Shown here one piece after another: positions 16,076 to 25,433 of a stretch of 64,000 bases of DNA (within the stretch, counting starts at the first letter, position 1; every line of letters starts with the position of its first letter). The notes below the pieces were generated by a model. It saw only the letters and a list, made by a program, of their open reading frames with translations, had not been told where the DNA came from and ran no database searches. Position numbers and translations under genes: made by a program. This DNA is from JACKOB01 sp024234575 (lineage in GTDB: Bacteria > Pseudomonadota > Gammaproteobacteria > Pseudomonadales > Oleiphilaceae). The stretch lies in the NCBI GenBank assembly GCA_051208035.1, contig JBPJFZ010000004.1, positions 248,001-312,000 on the forward strand, read 5' to 3'.

Positions 16076-18172
16076 TTAACGGTTAGTGTTATCCGGTATC
16101 AATATTTGAAAAGTAGTGCCTGCAGCAGAGCTGCGGCAACTCACAGATCCATTGAGATCGTTAATCAGGTTTTTAGTAATGCTTAGCCCCAGCCCTGAGT
16201 GCCCCTTTCCTTTGGTTGAGCTGACGGGTCTGAAAATGTTTTTCATAATATCTGCAGGTATGCCTGGGCCATTATCTTCGACAATTATTTCAAGATAGTC
16301 TTTGCCGTTGACATTAATGTTACCTGAGGTGCGTATATCGATAATGCCACCCCGGTTCAAAGCCTCTGCCGAGTTTTTTATCAGGTTGGTAATAACCTGC
16401 CGAATCGCATTGCGATTAGTGTTTTGCTGGTGCAAGTGATCGTCCAGCCGCAAGCGACACTGAATATCATGGGTTAGAAAAAGAGAGCTCTCATAGAGCT
16501 GCACCAGGCTTCTGATTTCAGCATTGACATCTGTTTTTTTATGGCTCTCGACACTATCACTCTCGAGGTCTTTGAGGCGCATTAGAATTTGGCCGGTGCG
16601 GTCAATTTCTTCTTTAATGATGGCCAGCTCGGTTTGCACCTCGTGCTTCTCGCCAAGTTTGGTCGAGAGTGTCTGTAAATAGTTTCTTATGATGCTGAGT
16701 GGATTGTTGGCCTCGTGCAAAATCTCGTCCAGGCGATGTTGCAGCGCTTTCGCTTCGATCTCGTCGCCGGTTTTGGTTTGTTTTCCTGGCAGGGCCAAAA
16801 GTTGCTTGCCTACCTCTGTCGCAAACAGGTTCAGCAGGCGATCAGACCCGGATGCATTGTGGGGTGGGGTGCTCACCCCCATGACAATCACACCTATCAG
16901 TCTGTCATTGACGATCATCGGTACACAAACGATGCCAGAGGCGCCGGTAAGGCGGATCAGTTGTTGATCAACAACCGGCAACTGCTTGCTGAAAAGCTGC
17001 TGATCGAAAGAAAAAATAATGCGTCGATTGAGCGCAGCGCTGGCGGCGAGACTTCGCTCGGATTGGGTGGTAATCGCAATACTGTCTTCACTTTGATCCA
17101 GTGATGCCAGTCTTAATGTGTTGGTGCTTTCATCCTGCAGAAAGACCAACGCGTTCTTGAATCCAAATAGCAGTTCTGATGATTCTTGTACCTGCTTACA
17201 ATAACTGCTGAGCTCTTCCGCAGAGGACAGGTGCAGTGTTGCAGACTGCAACAAACTCACATCTCGAACTTGCTCGGCCAGTTTTATGCGTTGTTTTTTA
17301 TCTGACTCTGTTTCTACTTCGCTGTCGATATCTATCTTTAGCGATTCGGCTATTTTCTCTACTTCTTCGTAGACCCCGGACACTATTTCTCGGGTTAACG
17401 ATGGCGACAAATCGAAAAGCTGATCCGCCGCCTCATAGTTTGCATGTTGCGATAGTGAGCCAAAGTCACTAAAGGTGCTCGCCAGATAGATAATTTTTAC
17501 CAGATGGTGTGCATCAAGAACCGAGTCTAATGGGGCGTGGTGAAACTTCAGGGCGTCGGCGGTAAATTGGCCTAGATGCCATTGTGATACCAGCCAGGCA
17601 CCTACATCGCAGTGGTTGGTCAGAAAGACTTCGTTTTCATATTCAATGGATGCCAGGCCTTGCTGTTCTTCTCTTTGCACCAGTACCTGTAAAAACTCGT
17701 CCGGGTAATTGCTGTCGAGAACGAGCTCACCAATATTGTGTAAAAGTCCCGTCAGGTAGGCTTCTTCAGGGTGGGGATAGCTGGTCAGTAAGGCAAATTG
17801 ACGGCAGAGCAGCGCACAAGTCAGGTTGTGCCGCCAAAACTGCTTTAGAAAGTAAGTGTGGGCGGTGTTGAAGCTTGAGAAAAACTGTTGCACTGAGGCG
17901 GTGATAACAATGGTTTTAATTGTTTCTGTGCCTAACACCATGAGTGCCCGGTCAAGTGAGCTGACCCGCGAACCCCGCGCATAAAAGGACGAATTAGCGA
18001 GTGCGATCACCCGCGATGAAATGGCCGCATCTTTACTTATTACGGATGATATCGCTTGAAAGTTAGCAGTCTCACTTTGGCATTTATGCAGCATCTCGAC
18101 GAGTAAGTGAGGTAAGGTCGGCAATTTGCTGACTCTGAGTTCCTCAAATACGGAAGCTGGTTGATCTGCCAT
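16076..18172 (-). CDS. HDOD-GAF-histidine kinase hybrid
   Basis: About 698 residues. HDOD domain in the first ~225 residues (LPTLPHLLVEML, VALANSSFY, AYLTGLLHNIGELV), a GAF-like region ~310-470, then a kinase core: H-box DEILHEANNPLSIIRNYL, N-box QVITNLIKNSAEAL, G1 VEDNGPGIP, G2 GHSGLGLSI. HDOD and kinase in one chain is a known but uncommon combination. No membrane segment, so a cytoplasmic sensor. I favour the ATG at 18172 (GGGA upstream); an ATG at 18214 would add 14 unconserved residues. Upstream of and co-oriented with the REC-PAS-GGDEF-EAL gene. Confidence 0.85.
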   Translation of the reverse strand: MADQPASVFEELRVSKLPTLPHLLVEMLHKCQSETANFQAISSVISKDAAISSRVIALANSSFYARGSRVSSLDRALMVLGTETIKTIVITASVQQFFSSFNTAHTYFLKQFWRHNLTCALLCRQFALLTSYPHPEEAYLTGLLHNIGELVLDSNYPDEFLQVLVQREEQQGLASIEYENEVFLTNHCDVGAWLVSQWHLGQFTADALKFHHAPLDSVLDAHHLVKIIYLASTFSDFGSLSQHANYEAADQLFDLSPSLTREIVSGVYEEVEKIAESLKIDIDSEVETESDKKQRIKLAEQVRDVSLLQSATLHLSSAEELSSYCKQVQESSELLFGFKNALVFLQDESTNTLRLASLDQSEDSIAITTQSERSLAASAALNRRIIFSFDQQLFSKQLPVVDQQLIRLTGASGIVCVPMIVNDRLIGVIVMGVSTPPHNASGSDRLLNLFATEVGKQLLALPGKQTKTGDEIEAKALQHRLDEILHEANNPLSIIRNYLQTLSTKLGEKHEVQTELAIIKEEIDRTGQILMRLKDLESDSVESHKKTDVNAEIRSLVQLYESSLFLTHDIQCRLRLDDHLHQQNTNRNAIRQVITNLIKNSAEALNRGGIIDIRTSGNINVNGKDYLEIIVEDNGPGIPADIMKNIFRPVSSTKGKGHSGLGLSITKNLINDLNGSVSCRSSAAGTTFQILIPDNTNR

Positions 18173-18474
18173 GGTGAATCCCTGGTCGGTTGTTAAGAAG
18201 CTAAATTGGGGCATGCCGGTAAATCTTTGAAATGTTAACCGGTTTGCAAATTTTAATGATGAAAAATATTGACGCCAATGTGCTCTATAAAAATGTTGCC
18301 CTGAAATACTAGATAATAAACCATATAAATTAAAGGTTTGTAGCGGGTTATTTAAGTAATTTTTGAGAACTGGTGCTAAGTTTTGAATGTTATTTGTGAG
18401 AGGGTGTTCATTTATTTTATTGTTAAACTCGTCACAATCGATAGAATAATGCGAAAAAATTACTTGTAAGAGTG

Positions 18475-18488
18475 TTGATATTCATCAA
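18475..18488 (+). promoter_or_regulatory. Perfect FNR/Anr-type box
   Basis: TTGATATTCATCAA, an exact match to the FNR-family consensus TTGAT-N4-ATCAA, ending 15 bases before the ATG of the MinD/FlhG-like gene. That close position suggests repression or a very short leader. The intergenic region upstream (18215-18474) is AT-rich with no gene seen. Confidence 0.6.
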
Positions 18489-18503
18489 ATGGCGCATTAA
18501 TCA

Positions 18504-19988
18504 ATGAAGGAATCGGAGACAGGGTACCGTCCGTCCAGTCGAAGAAAAACCAAAACCATCGCCTTTACCAGTGGAAAGGGTGGAGTTGGCAAAACGAGCC
18601 TGAGCGTTAATACGGCCATCGCTTTATCAAGGCAGGGCTATAAAGTCTGTGTGTTCGACGCGGACACAAGCCTTGCCAATGTCAACATCCTGTTGGGGCT
18701 TTATCCGCAATACACGCTAGAAAGTGTATATGCCGGTGAAATGAGCATGCAGGATATTGTGATGCCGGGTCCCTGCGGTGTGGATATCATTCCTGGTGCT
18801 TCTGGCTTTACTGAATGTCTGGATTTATCTGATGCTGCGCAGGCAAGTTTTTTGCGCGGGCTGGCAGATCTCGAGTCCCGTTACGATTACCTGATTGTTG
18901 ATACTGCCGCAGGTATTGCTAATAACGTCATACATTTTATAGGCGCTACGCAAATTGCGGTGGTGGTTATTACCCCTGAACCAACTTCGTTGACCGACGC
19001 ATTTTCGCTGTTGAAAGTGTTAAAACGTCGTGGCTATAAGCGTGAAGTTTTTGTTGTGGTGAATATGGTGTCCGGTGCTAGTCGGGCCAAGGAAATCTAT
19101 CGCCGGTTTGATGCTGCTGTGCGCAAATATCTCGATATGAATCTTAGTTACCTGGCATCCGTCTGGTCGGATGAGAGCGTTAGAAATTCAGTTATTTTGC
19201 AGCGACCGGTGGCGACACTTCCGCGTAGCGATGTTTCAACACGCAGTTTTTTCAGAGTGGCAGAAAACCTGTCGCGAGTCTTTGCTGAACGAAAGCCGGC
19301 AGTGTTTCCGTTTTCTCAATACTGGCAGAGAATAATTGCCCGGGCGCAATTGAAGGGCGAGCAGGCGGAGGCACCAGCAGCCAGTAATGTCTCACATCAG
19401 GTGTCTAAAGCAGTCTCTGGCCCAGTCGCTGCAGCGGCCAGTAGAGTGCCCGCCAGTGCAGAAACATTGGTTTCCGCGCCCCCAGGCACCGAGAGTGCTG
19501 ATCACTTTGCCAGCTGGCAGGCGTTGCGTGAGCAGATATCTCTGTTCGTAGCGCACCCGAAGACCACCGCCGATCATGTCGTTTCTTTGATGACCGGCTG
19601 TATCGAGCAATATCCGCCAGGCTTGGGTGTTGCCGCCGTTGACCTGATGCATCATTTGCTGCAAAAAACTGCAGCGACGCCATTGGCAACGGAGCATCTT
19701 GAACTGCTGCTTATCGATATCAATCAATTGTTACTGCGTGCACCGGCCGCGGATGTGGTGCCAGGGGATAAGTCTGCTGAGGCCGAGCATTCGTCAACGG
19801 TTGATTCGTCGTTGTCACCCACGCCTGAGTTGCTGTCCGAATCTGTGCAACCGATGATGGTGGCGGGGCTGCGCTCACATAGTCGCGCAGCCAGACCTTC
19901 GCTATCGGTGGGGCGGGATCAGATAGCCAGTCTGCTGGAATCTATCAAATATGCATCGCTTGTTGGTCCATCTGACGGGGAAAGGTAA
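18504..19988 (+). CDS. MinD/FlhG-type ParA-family ATPase with long C-terminal extension
   Basis: 494 residues. Deviant Walker A SGKGGVGKTSLS near residues 24-35 (signature Lys in KGGVGK), VCVFDADTSLANVN (switch I), YLIVDTAAGI (Walker B). The first ~270 residues match FlhG/FleN-type ATPases, which act on flagellar number or polar placement. The remaining ~220 residues are an Ala/Pro/Ser-rich linker followed by helical segments and a final conserved-looking GRDQIASLLESIKYASLVG block. FlhG is normally under 300 residues and sits among flagellar genes; no such gene is near. A positioning ATPase for another structure is possible. Confidence 0.8.
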   Translation: MKESETGYRPSSRRKTKTIAFTSGKGGVGKTSLSVNTAIALSRQGYKVCVFDADTSLANVNILLGLYPQYTLESVYAGEMSMQDIVMPGPCGVDIIPGASGFTECLDLSDAAQASFLRGLADLESRYDYLIVDTAAGIANNVIHFIGATQIAVVVITPEPTSLTDAFSLLKVLKRRGYKREVFVVVNMVSGASRAKEIYRRFDAAVRKYLDMNLSYLASVWSDESVRNSVILQRPVATLPRSDVSTRSFFRVAENLSRVFAERKPAVFPFSQYWQRIIARAQLKGEQAEAPAASNVSHQVSKAVSGPVAAAASRVPASAETLVSAPPGTESADHFASWQALREQISLFVAHPKTTADHVVSLMTGCIEQYPPGLGVAAVDLMHHLLQKTAATPLATEHLELLLIDINQLLLRAPAADVVPGDKSAEAEHSSTVDSSLSPTPELLSESVQPMMVAGLRSHSRAARPSLSVGRDQIASLLESIKYASLVGPSDGER

Positions 19989-20111
19989 GCCGCTCTTGAC
20001 CGTCCGGCTGCAGACGCATACTCTGCGCTCTCTAATCATTGTTGGCTGACTTTTGGTTGCTTAACGCGACGTTCACCATGTTTGCCGGCCGTTAATATAC
20101 AAGAGGGTGTC

Positions 20112-20972
20112 ATGAGGGAAGTTCATAGAGTTTGTATTACGAGTATGGGTGATAACCTGGTCGGACAACTCTATGTTCCCGAATCTGCAGTGCATGTTCC
20201 GGCGCTGATATTGGTGCATGGCGCCATTGACTATAAAGAAAATTTTTTCGAGCTGGCAGAGAAAGCAGCCGCCGCAGGTTTCGCTGCGTTTGCGCTGGAT
20301 ATGCATGGTCACGGTGAGAGTGAAGGTGAACGTTATCATGTGCGCATGAAGCAATGGGTGCCAGATATTATCGCTGCATTGGATTATCTGCAGGGACTGC
20401 CTGAAATCGACGCTGCCCGCATTGGCGCTTTCGGATTTTCTTCCGGCGGTACTGCCGTGCTCGAGTCGGCGATGGTTGATTCACGCCTGCGTGCTTTAGT
20501 GACGCTGGATGCCACGGTGCGCCCGATTGTTAATCGATTTGAGCAAGGAGCCTTCAGGTTTTTAGGCTGGATTGGAATGCAGAAAAGAAAGCTGGTAGGG
20601 AGTGATCTCAAGTTACCGCTTTATAAAATTGCCTGTCAGCAACCAGTTGCCTGCGACCCCGTTGTTAGTCAGCAGTTTCTCAATGATCCATATTTTATTA
20701 AAGGTTACAAACGTTACCCGATTCCTGGTGCTATCGAAAGTTTGGTTGTAGATACCCTGGATCGGATTGACAAAATTTCAGTGCCAGTTTGTGTCATTCA
20801 CGGCCGGGAAGACACGGTGGATCTCCCGGAGACTGCTACCTGTCTGTACAACAAGCTACAGTCAAAAAAATCCCTCCATATAATTCCTGATAGTGGTCAT
20901 GTGGGCCACATGGATCTGCAAAAAGAAAAAGTTTTCGACCTGGCTTTAGACTGGTTTGCGGAACATCTGTAA
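20112..20972 (+). CDS. Alpha/beta hydrolase (serine hydrolase)
   Basis: 286 residues. Oxyanion region LVHGAIDYKENFFELA, HGHGESEGERY, nucleophile elbow GFSSGG, acidic residue in HGREDTVDLPE, and catalytic His in DSGHVGHMD: a complete triad. No signal peptide, so cytoplasmic; resembles monoglyceride-lipase/dienelactone-hydrolase-like enzymes. Start is the ATG behind AAGAGGGTGTC; an in-frame TTG at 20082 is unlikely. The acyl-CoA reductase gene follows after a 456-base gap on the same strand, which makes an acyl ester plausible as substrate but unproven. Confidence 0.85.
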   Translation: MREVHRVCITSMGDNLVGQLYVPESAVHVPALILVHGAIDYKENFFELAEKAAAAGFAAFALDMHGHGESEGERYHVRMKQWVPDIIAALDYLQGLPEIDAARIGAFGFSSGGTAVLESAMVDSRLRALVTLDATVRPIVNRFEQGAFRFLGWIGMQKRKLVGSDLKLPLYKIACQQPVACDPVVSQQFLNDPYFIKGYKRYPIPGAIESLVVDTLDRIDKISVPVCVIHGREDTVDLPETATCLYNKLQSKKSLHIIPDSGHVGHMDLQKEKVFDLALDWFAEHL

Positions 20973-21428
20973 AGGGTAACTTGCAATGTTGCAAGAATGA
21001 CAACTCCGTTAAGCGGTCTGCATGCCTTTTTTGTGGTGTAATTGATTGTTATACAATCTATTTTCTGTGGCAGGTTAATATCCCTTCAAGTTGCGACGTT
21101 TGTCTCGCGACTAACACATGTAATAAATAATTAAATTTAAATTGTGTTTTTGTTCACGTAATCAGCGGTCACACCGTGTAAGCTATTAACACTGGCAGTT
21201 ATACTGTTAAGGGTTAGCAAAGCTCAGTGTAAATTTGATGCCAGTTAATGTATTCGTTATGAATGATGCAGGCTTCTTTGCTGATATAGAAGTGCAGATT
21301 TTTACGAAAGTTAACAAAAGGAACGGTACAGTTTGATGAGATTGCACTTTTAAAAGAACTACAATAGCGATCAGTGTCAGGAATAAAATCAAGGAAGGTT
21401 TTCCATTTTGCAAGGTGGGGGGAATAAC
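20973..21428. other. Intergenic region before the acyl-CoA reductase
   Basis: 456 AT-rich bases. A perfect 16-base palindrome CTTGCAATGTTGCAAG lies at 20980-20995, just past the hydrolase stop; it may be an operator or small hairpin. A 68-codon minus-strand frame at 21207-21413 starts with TTG and covers the reductase ribosome site, so it is not called. No RNA gene recognised. Confidence 0.4.
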
Positions 21429-22964
21429 ATGAGTACAGAGTCGAACGTTGTGAACGAGTCTTTAACTCGCCAGGTGTTATCAGGGAAAAGTATACTGATT
21501 ACAGGTACGACCGGATTTGTCGGTAAAGTATTGCTTGAGAAAATTATTCGGGAAATTCCTGATATTGGTGCAATATATTTGTTAATCCGCGGCAGTACCA
21601 AGTATCCCGATGCAGATAGTCGTTTTTTACACGAAGTGGCCTGCACCTCGATTTTTGATCGCCTAAAACTTGAAGATACCCGTGCCTTTGAAACCTTTTG
21701 TCATCAGAAAGTACATTGCATCACTGGAGAAATTACCGAGCCTTATTTTGGTGTTGGCCGCGAGCGCTTTGAGACACTGGCTGCTAAAGTCGATTTGATT
21801 ATTAACTCGGCGGCAAGCGTTAATTTCCGTGAGGAGCTGGACGTTGCGCTAAAAATAAACACGCTATCGCTGCATAATCTGGTTGAGTTTTCGCGATTCG
21901 GGGGCAATATACCAGTGTTGCAAGTGTCTACCTGCTACGTTAACGGTTTCAATAAAGGCTTTATGCCTGAATCAAATGTTGCACCTGCGGGTATGCCTCT
22001 GGTGAAAAATGCCCGTGGTTACTTCGAAGTTGATGAGCTGATTGCCGAACTGCAAAAGAAAATAGATATTATCCATTCTCGTTTTATTGGTGAATCACTG
22101 AAACAAAAGCTAATTGATTTAGGCATTGAAGAAGCGAATCGATATGGCTGGAACGACACCTATACCTTTACTAAATGGATGGGTGAGCAGCTTCTCTATA
22201 AAGCGTTATTGGGGTATTCGCTGACTATTTGTCGTCCTGCTATCATCGAAAGTACGCTGGCTGAGCCTGCTCCCGGCTGGATTGAAGGGGTGAAAGTGGC
22301 AGATGCCATCATTATGGCTTATGCCCGCGAGAAAGTGTCATTTTTCCCGGGCAAAGCAAACGGTGTTATCGATATCATCCCGGCTGATCTTGTCGCCAAT
22401 TCTCTTATTCTGGCATCTGCGGAATTGTTTTTACGCCCCGGAAAACATCGTATTTACCAGTGCTGCAGTGGCTCTTCGAACCCGGTAACGCTGGGCCAGT
22501 TTCGCGATTATGTGCAGCAGGAGGCCAAAGAGAATTTCGCCAGCCATAGTAAATTGTTTTTAAAACAGCCGACGAAGCCGTTTATATTTGTCAGCAAGGC
22601 GGTTTTTGTTTCTGGTATGTCTATGCTAAAGGCGTTAGTGAATGCTAAAAGCAAGATTCCGCTAGTTGCAGCATCATCAAAAGATAAGCTGACAGAGAAC
22701 ATTTCAACCGCAATTACGTTGTCTAAAGTGTTCTCGTTCTATACGGCACCGAATTATATTTTTACCAATGATAAGCTTTTAGACTTAGCTGAGCGCATGG
22801 GGCGGGCAGATCAGGCGTTATTTCCGGTAGACCCCAAAGTCATTAACTGGAAGCACTATGTGAGAAAAATACATATACCCGGCTTAAATAGATATGCGTT
22901 AAGTGAACGCAAGTTGTACACCATCAATGCCCGCAAGCAGAAAAAAGACAACAGAGCTGCCTGA
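21429..22964 (+). CDS. Fatty acyl-CoA reductase (alcohol-forming, Marinobacter FAR-like)
   Basis: 511 residues, extended short-chain dehydrogenase / male-sterility type. NADP(H)-binding GTTGFVG at residues 26-32, INSAASVNFREELD near 125, QVSTCYVNG near 165, catalytic YxxxK as Y245 to K249 in DTYTFTKW, then EPAPGWIEGVKVADAI. Sequence blocks run closely parallel to the Marinobacter enzyme that reduces fatty acyl-CoA to fatty alcohol for wax esters (from memory). Length also agrees. Start ATG is preceded by AAGGTGGGGGG. No wax synthase gene is in the window. A strong terminator follows. Confidence 0.9.
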   Translation: MSTESNVVNESLTRQVLSGKSILITGTTGFVGKVLLEKIIREIPDIGAIYLLIRGSTKYPDADSRFLHEVACTSIFDRLKLEDTRAFETFCHQKVHCITGEITEPYFGVGRERFETLAAKVDLIINSAASVNFREELDVALKINTLSLHNLVEFSRFGGNIPVLQVSTCYVNGFNKGFMPESNVAPAGMPLVKNARGYFEVDELIAELQKKIDIIHSRFIGESLKQKLIDLGIEEANRYGWNDTYTFTKWMGEQLLYKALLGYSLTICRPAIIESTLAEPAPGWIEGVKVADAIIMAYAREKVSFFPGKANGVIDIIPADLVANSLILASAELFLRPGKHRIYQCCSGSSNPVTLGQFRDYVQQEAKENFASHSKLFLKQPTKPFIFVSKAVFVSGMSMLKALVNAKSKIPLVAASSKDKLTENISTAITLSKVFSFYTAPNYIFTNDKLLDLAERMGRADQALFPVDPKVINWKHYVRKIHIPGLNRYALSERKLYTINARKQKKDNRAA

Positions 22965-22981
22965 AGGTAACTTAGAGAAAC

Positions 22982-23011
22982 AAAAAACGCACCCCAAGAG
23001 GTGCGTTTTTT
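22982..23011 (+). terminator. Intrinsic terminator of the acyl-CoA reductase gene
   Basis: Stem CGCACC (22988-22993) and GGTGCG (23000-23005), loop CCAAGA, preceded by six A and followed by six T, so the stem can extend to 12 base pairs and work on both strands. Confidence 0.9.
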
Positions 23012-23265
23012 GTTTGAATAACCATGATAAATGCACGTATTATAGATTCGTCCTGTAGTATTTAACCCTGGTGTTGAACTTTAGCTAAAACAATAGCTTA
23101 AGCTTCTGTTGTCCTGTGGTTAGCTTAATAAATAGACGATAGTCTAATTTTATTGAGCTTTTGATGAGAGTAGAAATATTACCAAAGTGTGATCGGATAG
23201 AAAAAATCATAACGACTTAAATTAATCGTTTGACGATACTTACAAATAAGAAAGGGGAGCAAAAT
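23012..23265 (+). promoter_or_regulatory. acs upstream region
   Basis: About 250 AT-rich bases between the terminator and acs. It must contain the acs promoter. A half-site TGTGATCGG near 23190 resembles one arm of a CRP site, but the second arm is missing. The ribosome site AAGGGGAG lies at about 23252-23259. Confidence 0.35.
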
Positions 23266-25212
23266 ATGAGTGAAGCCAAAGTCTATCCAGTACCCGAGGC
23301 AGCTAAAAAAAGAGCACTGGTAAATAATGAGCAGTATTTATCGCTGTACCAGAAATCGATTGATAACCCTGATGCTTTTTGGGGAGAACAGGGTAAACGG
23401 CTTGACTGGATTACCCCATACACGAAAGTAAAAAACACCTCTTACGACTATCACAATGTTTCGATTAAGTGGTTCGAAGATGGACAGCTTAATGCCTCGG
23501 CAAACTGTCTCGATCGTCATCTGGAAAAGAGAGGTGACCAGACGGCTATTATTTTTGAGGGTGATGACCCTAATAACTCGAAACATATTACCTATAGAGA
23601 GCTGCACGCAGAAACCTGCAAATTTGCCAATGTGCTAAAAGCACAAGGCGTTAAAAAAGGTGATGTGGTGACCATCTACATGCCAATGGTGCCGGAAACC
23701 GCTGTTGCGATGCTGGCCTGTGCGAGAATTGGCGCGATTCACTCAGTTATATTTGGTGGCTTTTCGCCAGAGGCGTTGGCGGGGCGAATCGAAAATGGCA
23801 AATCGACCATTGTTATCACGGCAGACGAAGGTGTTCGCGGCGGCCGGACAATTCCGCTGAAGCGCAATGTTGATAAAGCGTTGGCGAAAGAAGGCGCAAA
23901 AGGGGTCACCAAAGTTATTGTGTTAAAGCGCACTGGTAACGAGATAGACTGGGCTGCCGGGCGTGATCTGTGGTATCACGATGAAATGGCGAAGGTGACT
24001 GCAGATTGCCCGCCAGAAGTGATGAGTGCAGAGGATCCGCTGTTTATACTTTATACATCCGGTTCTACCGGCGCGCCTAAAGGTGTGCTGCATACGACAG
24101 GTGGTTATTTGTTGTATGCCTCCATGACCCATGAGTATGTTTTCGACTATCAGGAAGGTGATGTTTATTGGTGTACCGCAGACTTTGGCTGGGTAACCGG
24201 GCACAGTTATATTCTTTACGGGCCACTGGCAAATGGTGCTATTACCGTATTGTTCGAGGGCGTTCCGAATTATCCTGACAGTTCGCGTTTTGGCAAGGTT
24301 GTTGATAAACACAAGGTGAATGTGCTTTATACGGCTCCGACCGCCATTCGCGCATTGATGGCCGAAGGCGATGACTTTGTGAAGCAAAGCAGTCGATCTT
24401 CATTACGCTTGTTAGGCAGTGTTGGAGAGCCAATCAATCCTGAAGCGTGGGAGTGGTACCATCGCGTAATGGGTGATAGCCGCTGCCCGATTGTGGATAC
24501 CTGGTGGCAAACCGAAACCGGCGGCATACTGATATCGCCTTTACCGGGTGCCACAGACATGAAGCCTGGCTCGGCGACGAGGCCGTTTTTTGGTGTGCAG
24601 CCGGCGCTGGTTGATAGTGCAGGAAATGTGCTGGAAGGTGTTGCAGAAGGTAACCTCGTTATTCTTGATAGCTGGCCAGGGCAAATGCGAACTGTTTTTG
24701 GTGACAACGACCGGTTTGTACAGACGTATTTCAGTACTTACAAAGGTACATACTTTACTGGTGATGGTGCCAAACGGGATAAAGATGGTTACTACTGGAT
24801 TACCGGGCGTGTTGACGATGTTTTAAACGTATCCGGCCATCGGTTAGGAACCGCAGAAATAGAAAGTGCGCTTGTTTCGCATCCGAAAGTTGCTGAAGCC
24901 GCGGTAGTGGGTTATCCGCACAATATTAAAGGTGAGGGTATCTATGTTTACGTGACGGTGTCGCACAATGTCCATCCTGACGACGAGCTGAAGAAAGAGC
25001 TGTTAGCATGGGTGCGTAATGAGATCGGCCCTATTGCATCGCCAGATATCATTCAGTGGGCGCCGGGGTTACCTAAAACGCGCTCTGGTAAAATCATGCG
25101 TCGAATTCTGCGTAAAATTGCTGCCAATGATTTCGGTAGTCTGGGTGATACATCCACGCTTGCTGATCCAACCGTTGTTGATGATCTTATCGATAACCGC
25201 GCCAATAAGTAA
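23266..25212 (+). CDS. acs: Acetyl-coenzyme A synthetase
   Basis: AMP-forming ligase turning acetate, ATP and CoA into acetyl-CoA. 648 residues, the usual length (E. coli 652). Adenylation motifs: YTSGSTGAPKG, the DTWWQTETGG core, YFTGDGAKRDKDGYYWITGR, and the C-terminal PKTRSGKIMRR with the lysine that is reversibly acetylated in this family. Start ATG follows an AGGGGAG site; a TTG at 23230 is in frame but unsupported. The neighbouring LuxR-type regulator fits acetate-responsive control. Confidence 0.97.
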   Translation: MSEAKVYPVPEAAKKRALVNNEQYLSLYQKSIDNPDAFWGEQGKRLDWITPYTKVKNTSYDYHNVSIKWFEDGQLNASANCLDRHLEKRGDQTAIIFEGDDPNNSKHITYRELHAETCKFANVLKAQGVKKGDVVTIYMPMVPETAVAMLACARIGAIHSVIFGGFSPEALAGRIENGKSTIVITADEGVRGGRTIPLKRNVDKALAKEGAKGVTKVIVLKRTGNEIDWAAGRDLWYHDEMAKVTADCPPEVMSAEDPLFILYTSGSTGAPKGVLHTTGGYLLYASMTHEYVFDYQEGDVYWCTADFGWVTGHSYILYGPLANGAITVLFEGVPNYPDSSRFGKVVDKHKVNVLYTAPTAIRALMAEGDDFVKQSSRSSLRLLGSVGEPINPEAWEWYHRVMGDSRCPIVDTWWQTETGGILISPLPGATDMKPGSATRPFFGVQPALVDSAGNVLEGVAEGNLVILDSWPGQMRTVFGDNDRFVQTYFSTYKGTYFTGDGAKRDKDGYYWITGRVDDVLNVSGHRLGTAEIESALVSHPKVAEAAVVGYPHNIKGEGIYVYVTVSHNVHPDDELKKELLAWVRNEIGPIASPDIIQWAPGLPKTRSGKIMRRILRKIAANDFGSLGDTSTLADPTVVDDLIDNRANK

Positions 25213-25233
25213 CCTGCGGCTAAAAAACTGCAC

Positions 25234-25263
25234 ACAATACCCGGAGCTGTCTTCGGGTATTGT
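25234..25263 (+). terminator. Hairpin terminator after acs
   Basis: Ten-base stem ACAATACCCG (25234-25243) and CGGGTATTGT (25254-25263), loop of 10, 21 bases past the stop. The following T content is modest. Confidence 0.65.
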
Positions 25264-25433
25264 TGTGACTGTTTTCTATCAACCTTGTTGATTACTGCTA
25301 AACTTTGTATGACGTCTATTTGCAGTGTGTCGTGACGATACGCAGCGATCTTCTTAGCGCAAACAATGAGCTAAACGACGCTCTGGGCAGAGCACCCATG
25401 TTTGTTTTAACAAAATAATAAGAGAGCAACCTC

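Noticed and set aside
21207..21413. 68-codon minus-strand frame with a membrane-like stretch
   Set aside because: TTG start, covers the ribosome site of the acyl-CoA reductase; probably chance in AT-rich DNA.
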